DNA of 64,000 nucleotides, from NCBI GenBank assembly GCA_032690845.1, contig CM064426.1, positions 75,318,403 through 75,382,402 of the forward strand. Direction: 5' to 3'. Under the pieces are notes generated by a model, which did not search any database, was not told the DNA's origin, and worked only from the letters and a program-made list of their open reading frames with translations. The position numbers were made by a program, and so were the translations under genes. This DNA comes from Eleusine coracana subsp. coracana. Lineage: Eukaryota; Streptophyta; Magnoliopsida; Poales; Poaceae. Shown here one piece after another: positions 23,291 to 36,174 of the stretch; within the stretch, counting starts at the first letter, position 1, and each line of letters starts with the position of its first letter.

Positions 23291-24283
23291 TGGTGTTTGT
23301 TTTTTGGGGTTGATCATAGTGAAATCGGTGTGTTTGGTGTGCTTGTAATTATGAACAACTACATACATCTATCATTCCAAAGGCTGCAATATTGAAATAT
23401 ATTCCATAACTACAATGATACTTCTATGATATTGCAATACTAGATAATTATATAAAAATGAGCTCTTAGCGTATTAGCTAAGACACTACTGTAACACCTT
23501 TGGTGTATTATGTTCAACTCTTTATGGGAGCAAATTTTTGAGCTAAGGTGCCGATTACCCTGGTTGACCTGTGAAGACGAATCCTCGTATGTGTGATGGG
23601 CTCAAATGGCAAGTAAAGATCTGATCCACATGGTGCGATCCTTCTCGCTGCAACAGGGCTAGCTTACATGAACTTACTCAACCGTGCTCGTCCATATGGA
23701 TTCCTCGAGTTACTGACAATTGTTTTGAATGGTAATAGAAAAATGTCACATGACATAGACCGTGCTTGTCCATACTCAACATGCTCAAATAATAACTATC
23801 ATAAATTTGAAGCAGTCTGTAGCCATGACATTTTTCTATGAAGAAGGTCTTTAAGCCTTGACATATTATCTTCTCAATTGAACCGGTGAACTTACTTGGA
23901 ACAAGTTCAATCCTTTGCTTTCAAACTGGATTTAATAGTTTTTTAGCTGACGTAAAGAAGCTTAGCATTATGGGCCTTCGGCTGGAAGTTCCTGGTATAT
24001 TCATAGAAGATTCAGATAACCTTCATGTAAGCAACAATTGAAAATTTAGGTAATATTCGTACATATACTGCTCAACAATAGAAACCAGAAAACAAAATTT
24101 GTTTTAGTGTCCCCGAACCCAATATATAAATTATTTCTCAAATTTTATAAGTTTTTTACTCTTTGGATACTAGAATAAACTAAATGGGAAATAATTTAGT
24201 TTCAACGACATCATTTGTTCAAAACAGCCGGAGCAATTTATAAGTTCAAAATTGCACAATTGTAGTCAACATTTTGCCAACTA
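23291..24283. other. Intergenic, no gene recognised
   Basis: AT-rich DNA with no supported features; the first part may be further LINE debris. Confidence 0.35.
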
Positions 24284-24518
24284 CTCCCTCCATTCCAAAA
24301 TTGTTGTCGTCGTTGATTTTTTTCATTAACTTTGATCATTCATATTATTTAAAAAATTATTATAAATATACAAAATTATTGATTATATTATAAGTTTATC
24401 TAGTAATGAAACTAATCATGAAAAAATGTATGATAATTTTTAAAATATTTTAAATAAAACAAACAATCAAAGATAATGAAAAAAGTCAATAACGACAATA
24501 ATTTTGGAACAGAAAGAA
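24284..24518. mobile_element. Stowaway MITE, 235 bp
   Basis: The left end CTCCCTCCATTCCAAAATTG is the classical Stowaway terminus. The right end, read on the minus strand, gives TTCTTTCTGTTCCAAAATTA. The inverted repeats extend about 35 bp. TA flanks are at 24282-24283 and 24519-24520. The interior is AT-rich and non-coding. Confidence 0.85.
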
Positions 24519-24900
24519 TATTTGATTGTCAGCACCATTTGCCTTTTGACTCTTTCAACTAGCCCTCGTGCACCCTGAAGGTACTGTACTGGTCGAGCTT
24601 GAAGTTTGAAAGGAATGAAAAAGTGTCACTTTGTCTGTTTGTTTCATTCAGAACTATGATGACGTAACCACTTGGGTCATATAAGTTGACCCACCAACGA
24701 CTACCCAGCCTAGTCAATTGTTGGACTCGTTCTCACCGTTTTCGTGGGAGCTGCAGAGTGAATCTGTCGCCAATAAGAACGTACGCGCAGTGCAAACGGA
24801 TCTAGGATGGGTGTGAGAGTCGGGTTACGTTCGTGCGCAACCAGAGCGAAAGGTTGTTGAATTGAACAATTCCGGGGCGGAGCCACTTTTTCGTCGTTTC
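24519..24900. other. Intergenic, no gene recognised
   Basis: No coding or repeat signal that I can support. Confidence 0.35.
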
Positions 24901-24948
24901 AAAGTCCGTTTCGTAGACCCTTCAAAAAAAAAAAAGTCCGTTTCGTAG
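24901..24948. repeat. Poly(A) micro-insertion with target duplication
   Basis: A perfect 16-bp direct repeat AAAGTCCGTTTCGTAG (24901-24916 and 24933-24948) brackets only ACCCTTC plus an A run. Confidence 0.65.
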
Positions 24949-26316
24949 AGCTCATGGGAGACCGGCACGCAGAACAACGCGTTGCTCCCCGCGGCAACCC
25001 GACCTTACAAAATCCCAACCCGAGCCGAGTCCACGAGTCAGTCACCTATCCTGCACAGAAGTCTTGCCTCCAATATCTGTGTACACGCACCGTGGCAGCT
25101 TTGTGTGTATCCTTGACGGCGAAGCTTTCGGTTGAGCCTGGTCGTTTGAATGTCTCAACAGATGTGGAAATGCTTCGTGCAGGTCCTTGTAATAATGTCG
25201 AGAGGAAATGTATGCACAACAGAACGAACCTTATATACTCGTAATAACGCAAAACACAGATGGGCAGTCCATCTACGTGTCACCAATAATCGAGTCGCTG
25301 CATGCCAGCTGGTGAGGATAATGGATAAGAGGGCGCTAATAAGATTTGTCAACGGAGAAGCTTTGCAGGGAAGCTCAAGCTCCAATCGTTGACCCGACGG
25401 GTCGTACACGGGCAGGGTAGCAAAAGCTTCATTCCCAAGAAAGGGTTCAGCCCCACACGGCTATAGCACTAACAGTCTCTGGCTAGAATGACACGCCATA
25501 AATCCACAATCGTTGTCGTGCTCGGCTGGTTGCTGGAACTGCTGCTCTGTTCGTTTCCGTGAGCCCTCTTTAGTTTCAGTTGACATTTCTGTCCATGTCA
25601 TTCATGCATGCTCCTTTGTTACAATACTGTTTTTTGTGTAATTAGAGCAGGTGCTGATCCAGGCTTGAATCGTGTTGGAGTCTTTTCTGCTGCGGGCTGG
25701 TACAAGTGTTAGACATAAACAATGATTTTGCGCTCCGAATTTGAGTTGCTTTCTTGATTCTGTATTTTCTTTGTGAAATTGAACTATTTTCTTTCAAAGT
25801 CCTATATGATTGTGGTATTCAAGTGTTCTAAAATTTCACACGAACACTAAATAGTCGCACAGAAAGCAAGAAGAAAATTCTTGTAAAAAAATACATTTGG
25901 TTACGGAGACAACAAAACAGAGTCCCAAGATTTCTCTCTTTTTTTCCCATTATTTTATAGTAGAATGTGAATCTTTTTATTTTGAGATGACATGAAAAGA
26001 GCTCAGCACACAACAATGTTCACAATGCTTAGAGATACTTAGCAATTTTTCAATACCGCATGCCCACACAAGAGTTTATATATAGGAACAAGCTAAAAAA
26101 TCTTATTGTCTTTCCCTATTTAGAAGCAGAATGCACATGCCATGTGTTTCGATGGCACTCGTGCGAGCTCAAATGGAATACTTAATGACTGCGATCTGCT
26201 GGTTAGGTCGATTACGCCCAACAACAACAAGCCGTGCATTGGGTAATTGGGTTCATGAGTGGGGGTCTTCCTGATACAGTAATGGCGTGCTAGCGTGGCA
26301 GTCCGCCATTTGTAAA
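24949..26316. other. Intergenic, no gene recognised
   Basis: 24,954-25,400 is open on both strands in short frames without recognisable products; the remainder is AT-rich. Confidence 0.35.
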
Positions 26317-26363
26317 CTTGGTGCTCATCCTTTTTTTTTTTTGCGAGGTTCTTGGTGCTCATC
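26317..26363. repeat. Poly(T) micro-insertion with target duplication
   Basis: CTTGGTGCTCATC occurs at 26317-26329 and 26351-26363 around a T run and GCGAGGTT. On the minus strand this is a short tail followed by poly(A), a third example of this footprint. Confidence 0.6.
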
Positions 26364-27040
26364 ACCACATAGCAGCTTATTTAATACCAGTGTGTGACGT
26401 TGTTATCTGGTGATGTAGGCGATTAGCAAAGAGGTATGTGATTTAGCTACGTGTGCAATGATCCGATCGCGGAAATTGGCATGACTAATATTTTGATGGA
26501 TGGAGATTTCAAATCATTTTTACGAAATTTCTTAGGTGGACAATACCGTGTATACATCACAGCAGATCCCACATGCAGTGACATGTAACCTCGCATGCGT
26601 ACCCGGCCGGACCTGTAGGTGTCGAATAGAGGCTAGAGCCGAAGCCCACAGAGGCGTACCATGACTACGAAACAAAGGCACAGCTCAGCGTATATGTCAT
26701 GGACCACGCAATTGTGTACGCTCAGAGTCTAAATGCACGGAGACCCCTGGACAATTGACTTTTTGATCGAAGGGTTCCAGTCTCGCTTTATCCAGGTCAT
26801 TCGGAATGTTTTGACTTTCGACTCCCGGAATTAATTTTATATTGACCCCTGTCCGTGTGAGATCATATTTATTTCACAAGAAAAAGGGTAACTCTCATTA
26901 GGGAGGGTCACCTTCCTCTCTTCCGCTGTCAAGCACCAACCATATCATCCTATCTCAGCGTTAATTAAGCTGATCCTTATGAGATGTGTGTCATCCATCA
27001 CGCTTTAGGCACATCAACTATTTTGTGCACATATATCAAA
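26364..27040. other. Intergenic, no gene recognised
   Basis: No supported feature. Confidence 0.35.
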
Positions 27041-27043
27041 GTA

Positions 27044-27123
27044 CTTCCTCCGGTTTTATTTTATTAATGTTGGCTAGTGCAAATTTGCACTTATCAATGT
27101 CAACAAATAAAATCCGAAGTTAG
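27044..27123. mobile_element. Very short Stowaway-like MITE, 80 bp
   Basis: CTTCCTCCGGTTTTATTTTA at the left and the inverse of CTAACTTCGGATTTTATTTG at the right are nearly complementary over the whole length. TA lies on both sides, giving a near-perfect hairpin. Confidence 0.7.
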
Positions 27124-27790
27124 TATATACTATATGACAATCATTTCCATCATCTTTCTACAAACCATATTCTGTAATATATACGTCCGAAACATACTAC
27201 ACTGCCATGAAGAAGGAATAAATTGCTGGATAATTAATTAAATATGAAGTGCTATTTTTTTGTGTCTATACTACATGTGTATGCGAGATGTGACGGATGA
27301 CGTGGTTAACGTTTTGCGTGCATGGCCGAATCAACGGCCTTGGCTGCCCCATAGCTCAAGGTCCGAGTATGCATCGGATCTAGTCCAAGTTCCAACCCTA
27401 TGACTTGTTCCTCCTCCTCGGCTGCTTTCGTTCCGCTGTCAACCACCACCCCCATCCCCACTGCCCACTTCTTCGTGAGTGACCATATACGCATCCATGA
27501 ATGACAGTAGTGCCCCCCCCCCCTCTCTCTCGTTTTGATTGAACGAATCACAAAGAATTCTTTACCTTTTTGTATGGTACCAACAAAATAATGTTATCAG
27601 CAGGTGTGCAATCAACAACAGTTAATTATTTTTGGCTGTTGCCTTTATTTTATTTTGTAAAATTGTTCCGGAAGTGTTCATAATATTAATTATTCATTGT
27701 ATCGAGATATAATTTTGGAGATTTGCTAGTTCTCGGTTAACTGAGATTTTGCACTTGTCTTAGTCATATTTTTAGAACAAAATAAATACA
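27124..27790. other. Intergenic, no gene recognised
   Basis: 27,306-27,551 is a GC-richer patch open on the minus strand with no recognised product. Confidence 0.35.
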
Positions 27791-27794
27791 TGAA

Positions 27795-28080
27795 TGGAAC
27801 TTTTCTTCTATTGATAATGAAACTTTGTATTATTGAAGTTGGAATATGTTCATTTTTTGAAACTTTTTTCTCCTCGAAGTTGGAACTTTGGTTCCAATAA
27901 GACTGGAACTTTTTTTTTAATGAATATGAAACATGGTGTATATAAATGTGAAACTTTTTTTTCTTATCAGCAGAACTTTTTCTTATTGAAAGATGAAATC
28001 TTTAGTATTATAAATCTAGAACTAACTCGATATACACATGGAACAGTTTTATATGAAGATGGAACTAATTTCTATTGACT
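27795..28080. repeat. Degenerate array of a GGAACTTTT word
   Basis: About ten copies of (T)GGAACTTTT/GAAACTTTT occur at roughly 25-35-bp intervals, separated by TATTGAA/ATGAAG-like linkers, all in one orientation. It looks like an old tandem satellite or transposon interior and codes for nothing. Confidence 0.5.
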
Positions 28081-29560
28081 GAGCTGTAAATAAAATTTCA
28101 GTCACCTGATGATGAGACACACCCATAATTTTGTTGTAGAGTCGGACATTCGGATTTAGGGTGTATGTGTGAAAGGACCATGCGGCGCCTATTATGACTC
28201 TTGATCCTTTAGTTGGAGCGGGATGGTATAATAAGCAAATGAGTTTGGAATGACTTATATTTTGTATAGAGAGCAAATGAGTTTCTTATTTTTTTTCTTT
28301 GCCATGAAACTAAATGTCGGGTGATCAATTTATTACTTAAACTATTCAAATAAGATTCTTCTCATGCATAATTTAGTATTCACACTTTGCTTAAATTAGT
28401 AAAAGACAACTATATGTTGGAAAATTTTGGAATTTTCATGATTATTCAGGCAATTAAGGATAATCTTTGTTGTTTATTTAAGATTCTACTTTACTTTCCT
28501 GAATATTTCACTATATCACTTGATTCAAAACAAAATTCTAACTCGATTTAGTCCCTAAAACTAAATCAATGCAATATAAATGTTACTAAAATTTCTCTTT
28601 TTGTTTCCCTACGTTGAAACAAACTTTTGATTGAAAACTTTATAGGACGATCTAAAACAATTATTCCATAATTATTTTGAGAATATTTTTCATGTATTTT
28701 GATATTTTTTATTGTTAAGAGATATATTACTACTTCTATTTTACTATAGAGTACTATGCACGTACCATCATATAAAATTTGAGGTTTAAATTTGAATTGC
28801 ACATGGAGAAACAAAAATTCAAATCGCATACAGGTGTAAATTGCTCCAACTTAAATTCCTTGAGGAGTAAATTGATAAAACTTTGTTAAAGGGGAAAACA
28901 TACGAAGTGAATTGTTAGACGGAGTAAAGTAGATAACTTATTCCTTGTTTAAAGCACAAAATACACAAGTGGTGTACTTTTAAACACTACTAGTATTTTC
29001 CTAACATAGGGCCTAATGCGCTCCTTACTACCAGGCAAATTCTCATTAGAGAGGTATTTAAATCACATTAGTTCGATAGTTTGAAATTTTTTATTAAATA
29101 ACTAAAAGGATTCTTACCAGGCCAAATAAATAACCTAATTTTTACATTGATATAAAATGAATATTCTCATGGATCATTGAGATGTAAATTGGTTCTTCAG
29201 ACAGCATCGCATCTGAAATGGTTCATCCATAGATCGAGGCCCATCCGTACATTTCCCTTTTTGGGAAACATGCTTCCGTACAATTCCTACAAGTGGAAGA
29301 AGAGTGCAGGTTGAAAGATGAAAGGGTTTAATACAGCAGGGTCTTTATTGAAAAGGCAGGTTTGTGAGGGTGCAACGTGGAAGAACGGTCAACCCTTTGA
29401 AAGCAGGAACTACCGCGGGCTGCTACTTCAGCAGTGACCGAAGAGGCGAAGACTCTCTGAGGTTTCTTGGGGAGCAAAATACTCAGCTTGTGCGCCTCCG
29501 TTTTTTCCACATATCTTGGGGAGCAGTGGGCCCGCAATGGAGAGGGTCCAGTCCTAGATT
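28081..29560. other. AT-rich intergenic and upstream region of the IQM gene
   Basis: Strongly AT-rich to about 29,150, then more balanced on approach to the promoter. No gene is seen. Confidence 0.4.
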
Positions 29561-29562
29561 TC

Positions 29563-29573
29563 GATATATATAT
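29563..29573 (+). promoter_or_regulatory. TATA box of the IQM gene
   Basis: CGATATATATATGAGACGGG contains a good TATA box. A start near 29,595 gives a leader without any ATG up to the donor at 29,747. Confidence 0.6.
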
Positions 29574-29746
29574 GAGACGGGAGCAGTGACAACCCTGAGT
29601 TTGCAAGACATAAACAGCTAGCCACATCGCATTCCTGCCAATTTCATAGATTTCTCTCAGCTTCCAAGATCCTAGCCCTTCCTCTGTTTTCGACAAAGGT
29701 TTCTGTTCTATCATTTGAGTTCCATCTCCACGACCACCAGCAACAG

Positions 29747-30546
29747 GTACGAAGCATGGAGTTCTTTCAATTTCGGTCTTGCTGTTCTTGGTTTCGGACC
29801 ACTAGGTTCGATTGAAATTATTGTGTGAGCTCCTCGGTTCAGAGTTTTCTTTACTAGAACTGTATTCTGAAGACCTCGATTGGAATTAGTATGTGATTCG
29901 TTAATGGGTTAGTTTCTTCTTGGATGCCTCTTCTTCCATGTAAAATGACGAATATGAGCACGAAAAGCTAAATGCAGAAACAATTTGTGATCTTTTAGTT
30001 CTCCGCCTGCTGTTCAATGTCTCCGCAATCAGTCTGAAGCTGCTTGGCGACGCTCTTATTTCTCTAGGAGAAGACGAGTTCAGACTCTGTAGTCTGTAGA
30101 TAGGATAGGAAAGGCTACATAGCACGTTCTGGTCATGGATGTGGATCTTGAATGCAAGCTTTTTCTTCATTTTGTTTGGTTGTTTCAGATGCAGCAATCC
30201 TACATAGAAAAAGTTCAAATCTTTATGTATTTTGTGAATATATTTCGTCGTTGGAACTGCACGTTTTTGCCGCCTGGCTGCTCCTTTTGGGTTCAGCTTT
30301 TTTTATTTATTGGTGCTGTTGTGCCAGCTGTGGAATTTCTTGGATGCGTTGGTCTCTGAGTCGTTTCTGCCGGCTATTTGTTCCAAGCAATTGGTTCATT
30401 CCTCTCTCTCTGACTTTGACCATGTTATTATTAGGCATTAGAGCTCAACCGCTCTCCCTGTTTCTTGTTGCAAGTTGCGTTTGATGATCACTGTTCCACC
30501 TTACACTGAATTTGCACATCTGAAATTTTTTATTCCTTTTTTGCAG
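29747..30546 (+). other. 5'-UTR intron of the IQM gene
   Basis: Donor ACAG|GTACGA at 29,747 and acceptor TTTTTTGCAG ending at 30,546 remove an 800-nt T-rich intron from the leader. The spliced leader then reaches the start codon within 19 nt. Inferred from consensus and composition. Confidence 0.6.
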
Positions 30547-30565
30547 GACAATTAACTTTCAGTTT

Positions 30566-32946
30566 ATGGGATTGTTCCGCAACGCATGGGCTGAAGTTCT
30601 TGGCGTCACGATCTCCAGTCCGCGGACGAACGACAAGGACATCACCATGGTGAACAGAGTCTCCCCTCCTTGGGATGAACACAAGAAACGCAGCCTGATG
30701 CAGTCACTGAGCTTCAAGCAGTGGGAGGCAGAGGAGCTAGCCCAAAGGGATTCATGTGTTTCCATGGCGCCTTCAAGCCCCAGCGCCTCGCCCAGCCCCA
30801 AATGCGAGCTCGACGCGGCGGCGGTGAAGCTCCAGAAGGTGTACAAGAGCTACCGGACGCGGCGTAACCTCGCCGACTGTGCCGTCGTGGTGGAGGAGCT
30901 TTGGTGGAAGGCTCTGGACTTCGCTTCCCTGAAGCACAGCTCCATCTCCTTCTTCAACAACGGCGACAAGCCCGAGACGGCGGCGTCGCGGTGGGCACGC
31001 GCGAGGACGAGAGCTGCCAAGGTGAGGCCGCCGCTTTACAGTTGTCCAAAGAATGCGTGTGAGGTGCGCCTGGAATTCCCATCGGAATCGCAGCTGCTGA
31101 CGTGAGCTATTTTTTTTGTTGGGTTTCTCGTAGGTTGGGAAGGGGCTGTCGAAGAACGGCAAGGCGCAGAAGCTGGCGCGGCAGCACTGGCTCGAAGCTG
31201 TAAGTCACGACGATGCTACTTAACCTAGGAGCTAAACAAGTGATTAACCTCTATTGAGATTGCTGCGACCGATTAGTTTACTGATAGTGCTGCTGCTTTT
31301 GTGTGTGGTTGCTTGACAGATTGACCCGAGGCATCGATATGGCCACAATTTGCACATCTATTATGATGTCTGGTCCAAGAGTGAGAGTACAGAACCCTTC
31401 TTTTATTGGTATTTACACCTGGACTTGTGTTGTTTTTCAAAAAAAATTTCTGTCGGTTTGAAAATGAGACTAACGGGGGGAACTTTATGCTGAACAGGCT
31501 GGACATTGGGGAGGGCAAAGAAGTGAACCTTGAGAAATGCCCTAGGAGTAAACTTCAGAGCCAGTGCATCAAGTACCTTGGACCAGTATGTTCTTGGACC
31601 CTAGTAATAATTTACATCAATCAAGAAAAATAACCATTTCAAATATCATTCAAACGAATATATAGAAGATCGTCCACTGATCGTTTCTCCCGTGTCCTGT
31701 TCTGTTCTGAATTGCAGAAAGAGAGGCAAGAGTATGAAGTTATAGTGGAGGGTGGAAAACTTATCTACAAGAAAAATGGTGTCCTTCTGCACACTTCGGA
31801 TGATTCCAAGTGGATTTTTGTCTTGAGCACCACTAAATCACTATATGTTGGGCAGGTAAAGATAAATTCTCACTTAAAGAGATTGCAATTTTAGCATCAC
31901 ATATTCCACCAGTTGCTTTCTGCATTGCTTCTGAACCTCTTGCGTATGTTTTTGCGATGAACAGAAAAAGAAAGGATCGTTCCAACACTCGAGTTTTCTG
32001 TCCGGTGGAGCCATAACATCTGCTGGGCGATTGGTTGTCAAAGAAGGAATCCTAAAGGTGTGTTGGCATTGAAAAATAAATCTAGTTTAAAGTCATAAAA
32101 AGAAAATAATGTGCATTTCAGAAAGTCTGCCTGATATGACGACTGACAGAGTTGCTGAAATTGTTTCAGGCAATATGGCCATACAGCGGTCACTACCTTC
32201 CGACCGAAGAGAATTTCAGAGATTTCATCCGATACCTTGAGGAGAACGGTGTTGACCTTACCAACGTCAAGGTAAATGTTAGTAAATCTTACACTAGTCT
32301 CCAATCTACATGTATTATGATCTTCAGAACTGTAATGACATGTGAACGCTGTTGTTTGTTTCAGAAATGCCCAATCGACAAAGATGACGATTACTCCTTG
32401 CTGAGCAAATCTGACGCTAAGCCTGACGCCGTCGTATCCGACAACAAAGATCACAACGCAGCAGCTGCAGCTGCCGACGAGCAGCTGAGCGAACCTGAGG
32501 TCGAGGGTGACAGTCACCTGACATCCGTCGATGGAAACATGAGTGAAGCAGAGGAAGATGACACTGACGCTCACCCTGAGTCCAGCGAAGAGGCGAACAG
32601 TTCAGTTCAGAAGCCGGAGGAGGAGATGGAGGAGCCGAAGACACCGGTTAGTGGTGACGCTGACCACGGCAAGAACCACCAGACGTGCCGGTGGTCGACG
32701 GGAACGGGCCCCCGCATCCGATGCGTCCGTGATTACCCGCAGGACCTCCAGTCCATGGCCCTGGAGCACGTCAACCTGTCGCCGAGGCTCACCGGCTCAC
32801 CGTCGTCGAGGAAGAGGGACCCAGTGCCGTCCCCCCGGCCCAGCCCGGCGATGATCCTGTCGCCGAGGCTGGCATCTGTGGGCTTCCAGCCTCCGACCAC
32901 CGTTTCACTCACTCTCCCTGACTTCAAGAGGAGCAGGTTGCAGTGA
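30566..32946 (+). CDS. IQM-family IQ-motif calmodulin-binding protein, eight coding exons
   Basis: Plant IQM protein. The family binds calmodulin through one IQ motif; Arabidopsis members act in stomatal movement, hormone balance and stress. Coding exons: 30566-31021, 31134-31199, 31320-31408, 31498-31585, 31718-31855, 31965-32057, 32170-32271 and 32365-32946. All have GT-AG junctions and a continuous frame of 537 residues. Seen: IQ motif at about residues 87-104 (VKLQKVYKSYRTRRNLAD), followed by the IQM hallmark EELWWKALDFA. Then come RYGHNLHIYYDVW, YLGPKERQEYEVIVEGGKL, SFLSGGAITSAGRLVV and IWPYSGHYLPTEENF. The C-terminal 190 residues are acidic, then rich in SPR/SPRPSP. No lesion is visible. 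The family call is firm; the IQM number is not assigned. Confidence 0.94.
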
Positions 32947-33170
32947 ACAATTCTATTGTTGTTTCATTGTTTTGCTTAGGTGATTAAACAATCTAGGAGA
33001 ATAGCAAATTAACTGGCCAGATATTGCTCATAGGCCAGTGACTTTTTTTTCTGCTAGTTTAATTAGCAAGTTACTTCATTTTTTGGTTGTGTACTTGATT
33101 CTACAGGATTGTTACTTTGTAGATACCATTTGTTATTCTTTTATTAGACGATACAGAGAATGAATGTACA
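32947..33170 (+). other. 3' UTR of the IQM gene
   Basis: T-rich sequence after the stop codon ending in AT-rich stretches. The exact cleavage site cannot be fixed from sequence alone. Confidence 0.45.
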
Positions 33171-33319
33171 TTGCTCAGAAAAGGATGAAAAAAAATGGAT
33201 ATGGGGAACTGATTGTTGTTATAACATATATATTGTGTTGTTACATATTTTTGGTTATATATTAGGATTAGAATGCATGTATACTACTCACCGAAAAAGA
33301 GACTGCATGTACACTTATA

Positions 33320-33510
33320 GCTGGGCATTTGGGCCGGGTCAAATGGGCTGGGACGCGGCCGGCCAATTTGGCCTGGCACAAACCTGGCCCGACACGATAA
33401 AAACTGGGCCTAAGCCAGCCCATGGTATGGTGCGGGCCATGCTTTGGGCCAACTCTCTAACCCCGTAGCATAGCACGAGGCTGGGCCCAAAAGGTAGGCC
33501 GCCCGATAGA
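33320..33510. repeat. GGGCC-rich dispersed repeat
   Basis: Dense GGGCC/GGCCC and GGCCCGACACG-like words. They resemble GC-rich non-autonomous repeats common in grasses. Ends not resolved. Confidence 0.35.
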
Positions 33511-34860
33511 ATGAGATGGCCTCCTTCCCTAGTGGGCCGGCGCCATTTACTTTCTCGGCTCAGTGTCAATTTCTCCCTTCCTGGCATACGCTTCTCCATC
33601 CTCTTGCGTTATCTTCCATTCCTCAACCCAGTGCCGCTTCCACTTCTTTCTCCTTTCTCACCACCGGGCGGGTGCGCCGCATGCAGTCGACCCCGCGTCG
33701 CCGTCTCTCCTCCCTACTGGACACGTCGCATCGCTGCGCACAGCCTCGATCTCCAGCGCCATCATCCACCCCGCACCCCAGTGCTGCCTCGATCTGGATT
33801 TGCTTCACATCTCGCTCACCCTCACCGCCGACACATCGTGTTGCCCTCTTTGCCTCTCTCCTCAAGTCCAGATCTCGGTGCTCGCAGCCGCACTAGCTCG
33901 CTGCCGCTGCCTCCGGGCTCCGGTGCCAGGTCATCATCTATGTTACACCGACTCGGACACGCGAATCGGACATGATACGCGTCGGACACTTCCACTCGGC
34001 AATTTCTGAAAAAAGCCGATTCGCCGACACGACTGTAATTTTTTTAAAAAAATAACAATAATATGTTTGACACTCAAGTGAGAAAAAAAAACACTTTAGG
34101 TACTACATAATGTAATAGATCAATTGCAAATATAACAGACGAACTAAATAATAGAGACCATGCAACAGTTGCAACAAATAGATGAACCGGAAAAAGAAAC
34201 TCTGACCTGTTGAAAGAAAAGGTGAAACGAAATTGGTGGAGAGTAGCCAAACGCATTGTAGCTGAAACGCTTGGGTTTGGATTGGAGCTTCCTTTTTGAA
34301 TTTTTTGACTGCCTTTACGATTCAAGAAATTTTCAGCAGCCCATACGATTATCTCGAAGATTTCGGCAATGCATGTATTAGTATTTGCTGCAAATGTCTT
34401 AATTACAATATCCTCGTCATGAGATTGGAGAAGATCAAGTAGTCATGCCATTGCCAGCCAAATGCAAATAAGTATCACGGCGATTCTGTGGGTGTGTATG
34501 TGCGCCGGGGTAAAAAACTGTGCAGGCATCGTTCTGCACGTGAAGTCAACAACTGTACTCCATTGTTGCGGCAACCCGGAAAAAACATATACGATCTGGC
34601 TTCCACGTCAGCTGTACGTTACCAGAGAAATAGGATCGGAGGCTGCAAATCTATTGTGTGCGCAAGCCTGTTGGATTCAATTGCATCGATAAAACTCGAT
34701 AATGCCGTGGTCGATCTAGGGCTGTGACTTGCCGGCGACTGCATAGGACAGACGTCAGTTCTTTTTTTTGTTCGTGATGAAGGTGAGGCAGAAGAGAAGC
34801 TAGGGAAGATTATTTGGGTCGCATGAGGCCACCGGAAACTTGAAGATTGCCGTGTATCAA
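33511..34860. other. Intergenic, no gene recognised
   Basis: 33,511-33,950 is C-rich and open in all three plus-strand frames without a recognised product, so composition rather than coding explains the ORFs. The rest is unremarkable. The lost or diverged left end of the CACTA element should lie near 34,840. Confidence 0.35.
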
Positions 34861-36170
34861 ATAATTCCCTGTGTGTTTTTTTCCCGAACACACGGCGAAA
34901 ACCGGCTTCGCTGTGCGCAGAAAAGCGGACACACGACGAAAAAAAGGCTCACGGTGTGTCCACGCGTGAACACACGGCAAAATAATTTTTACCGTGTGCC
35001 ACCTAACACAGCTCACGACAACTATAGTTCGTTAGGTCTCGGGAGGGGACAGACGTTATCCTTCAATGAGTTTGTCATGTGCCCAAACAACGGGACATTG
35101 GCTCACAGCTAACATACCATTTTGCCATGTGCAATACTAAGGCTCACGACAAATAGTAATAAAAAAAAAATTGCATTTCACCTCTAAATCTTTTTCTATA
35201 CTCCATATACATTGCTTGGTACTCTATGTTCAAATTTGGATCATTTCTCACACTGTTAGTTATATTTAACCAATTTAATTTGTTTAAAATAGTTTTTCCG
35301 AATAATTAAACTTTGAATTGCAGGTGCATAAAATAATAGAAAACAGTGATTCCAAAAATGATATTCATGATATTGAGGCTAGTGTAAGGTCTTATCCACT
35401 AGTTAGAAATAAAATTTTGAAATTTTCATTCACGATACATTACCGTGATTGTCGGGTAAAGTAGTATTTTAAATCAATTAAATTCAAACGAAGTGTCAAA
35501 TTCATGATTTTTATTCTTATACCATCTTATCTTACACAAAGTCTATAGTAAATAGTTGACATGGTTTTACAAAGTTTGTCACGTATCTTGTTTATAAACC
35601 GAAGCATTTCCGAAAAGTTCCATAAGTGTTATATGAAAGTTGTGAGTAGCTATATATGTTTATAAATGTAATGACGTTGTAATTTGGATTTCACTTTACA
35701 ATTAATTTTATAGATAATAGACAACACAAAATACTTCACTTTAAATATTTTGGGTAATTATTGGAATTATTTGATTACTTTAATGCATTAAAAATAGAGT
35801 ATGTTATTGTAATTAATTTTGTAAAAATATAAATTGGAGTGTGTACATGAAATAATAGAATTTTATATTGGTCAAATATATATTATATGATATGATTGGG
35901 GCCTTATCTTGGTTATTTAAAAAATATTGTTTTATAGTCACGGTACATGAAATAATGGAAATATTTTGAAATAGGAGTAAGCTTCGCTGTGTGTATGGGA
36001 TCTAGGCACACGGCGAAATACGAAGCTTCGCCATGTGCCGGGTGTCCACACACGGGTAGAAGTTTCAATTCGCCGTGTGTCCTGAATCTAGGCACACAGC
36101 GACATATGTTTTCTGACATAGCCGTTTCGCGCTGCTCGTCTTTCTTCCCTGATCATTCATCTTCGCACAC
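34861..36170. repeat. Left subterminal region of the CACTA element
   Basis: CGCCGTGTG-type motifs in both orientations at 34,866-35,150 and 35,975-36,110 are separated by about 800 bp of AT-rich DNA. They are far fewer and more diverged than at the right end, which fits an eroded terminus. Confidence 0.65.
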
Positions 36171-36174
36171 GGGG

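Noticed and set aside
33511..34009. Ser/Pro-rich plus-strand ORFs after the GGGCC repeat
   Set aside because: Three overlapping frames are open at once without motifs, so composition explains them.
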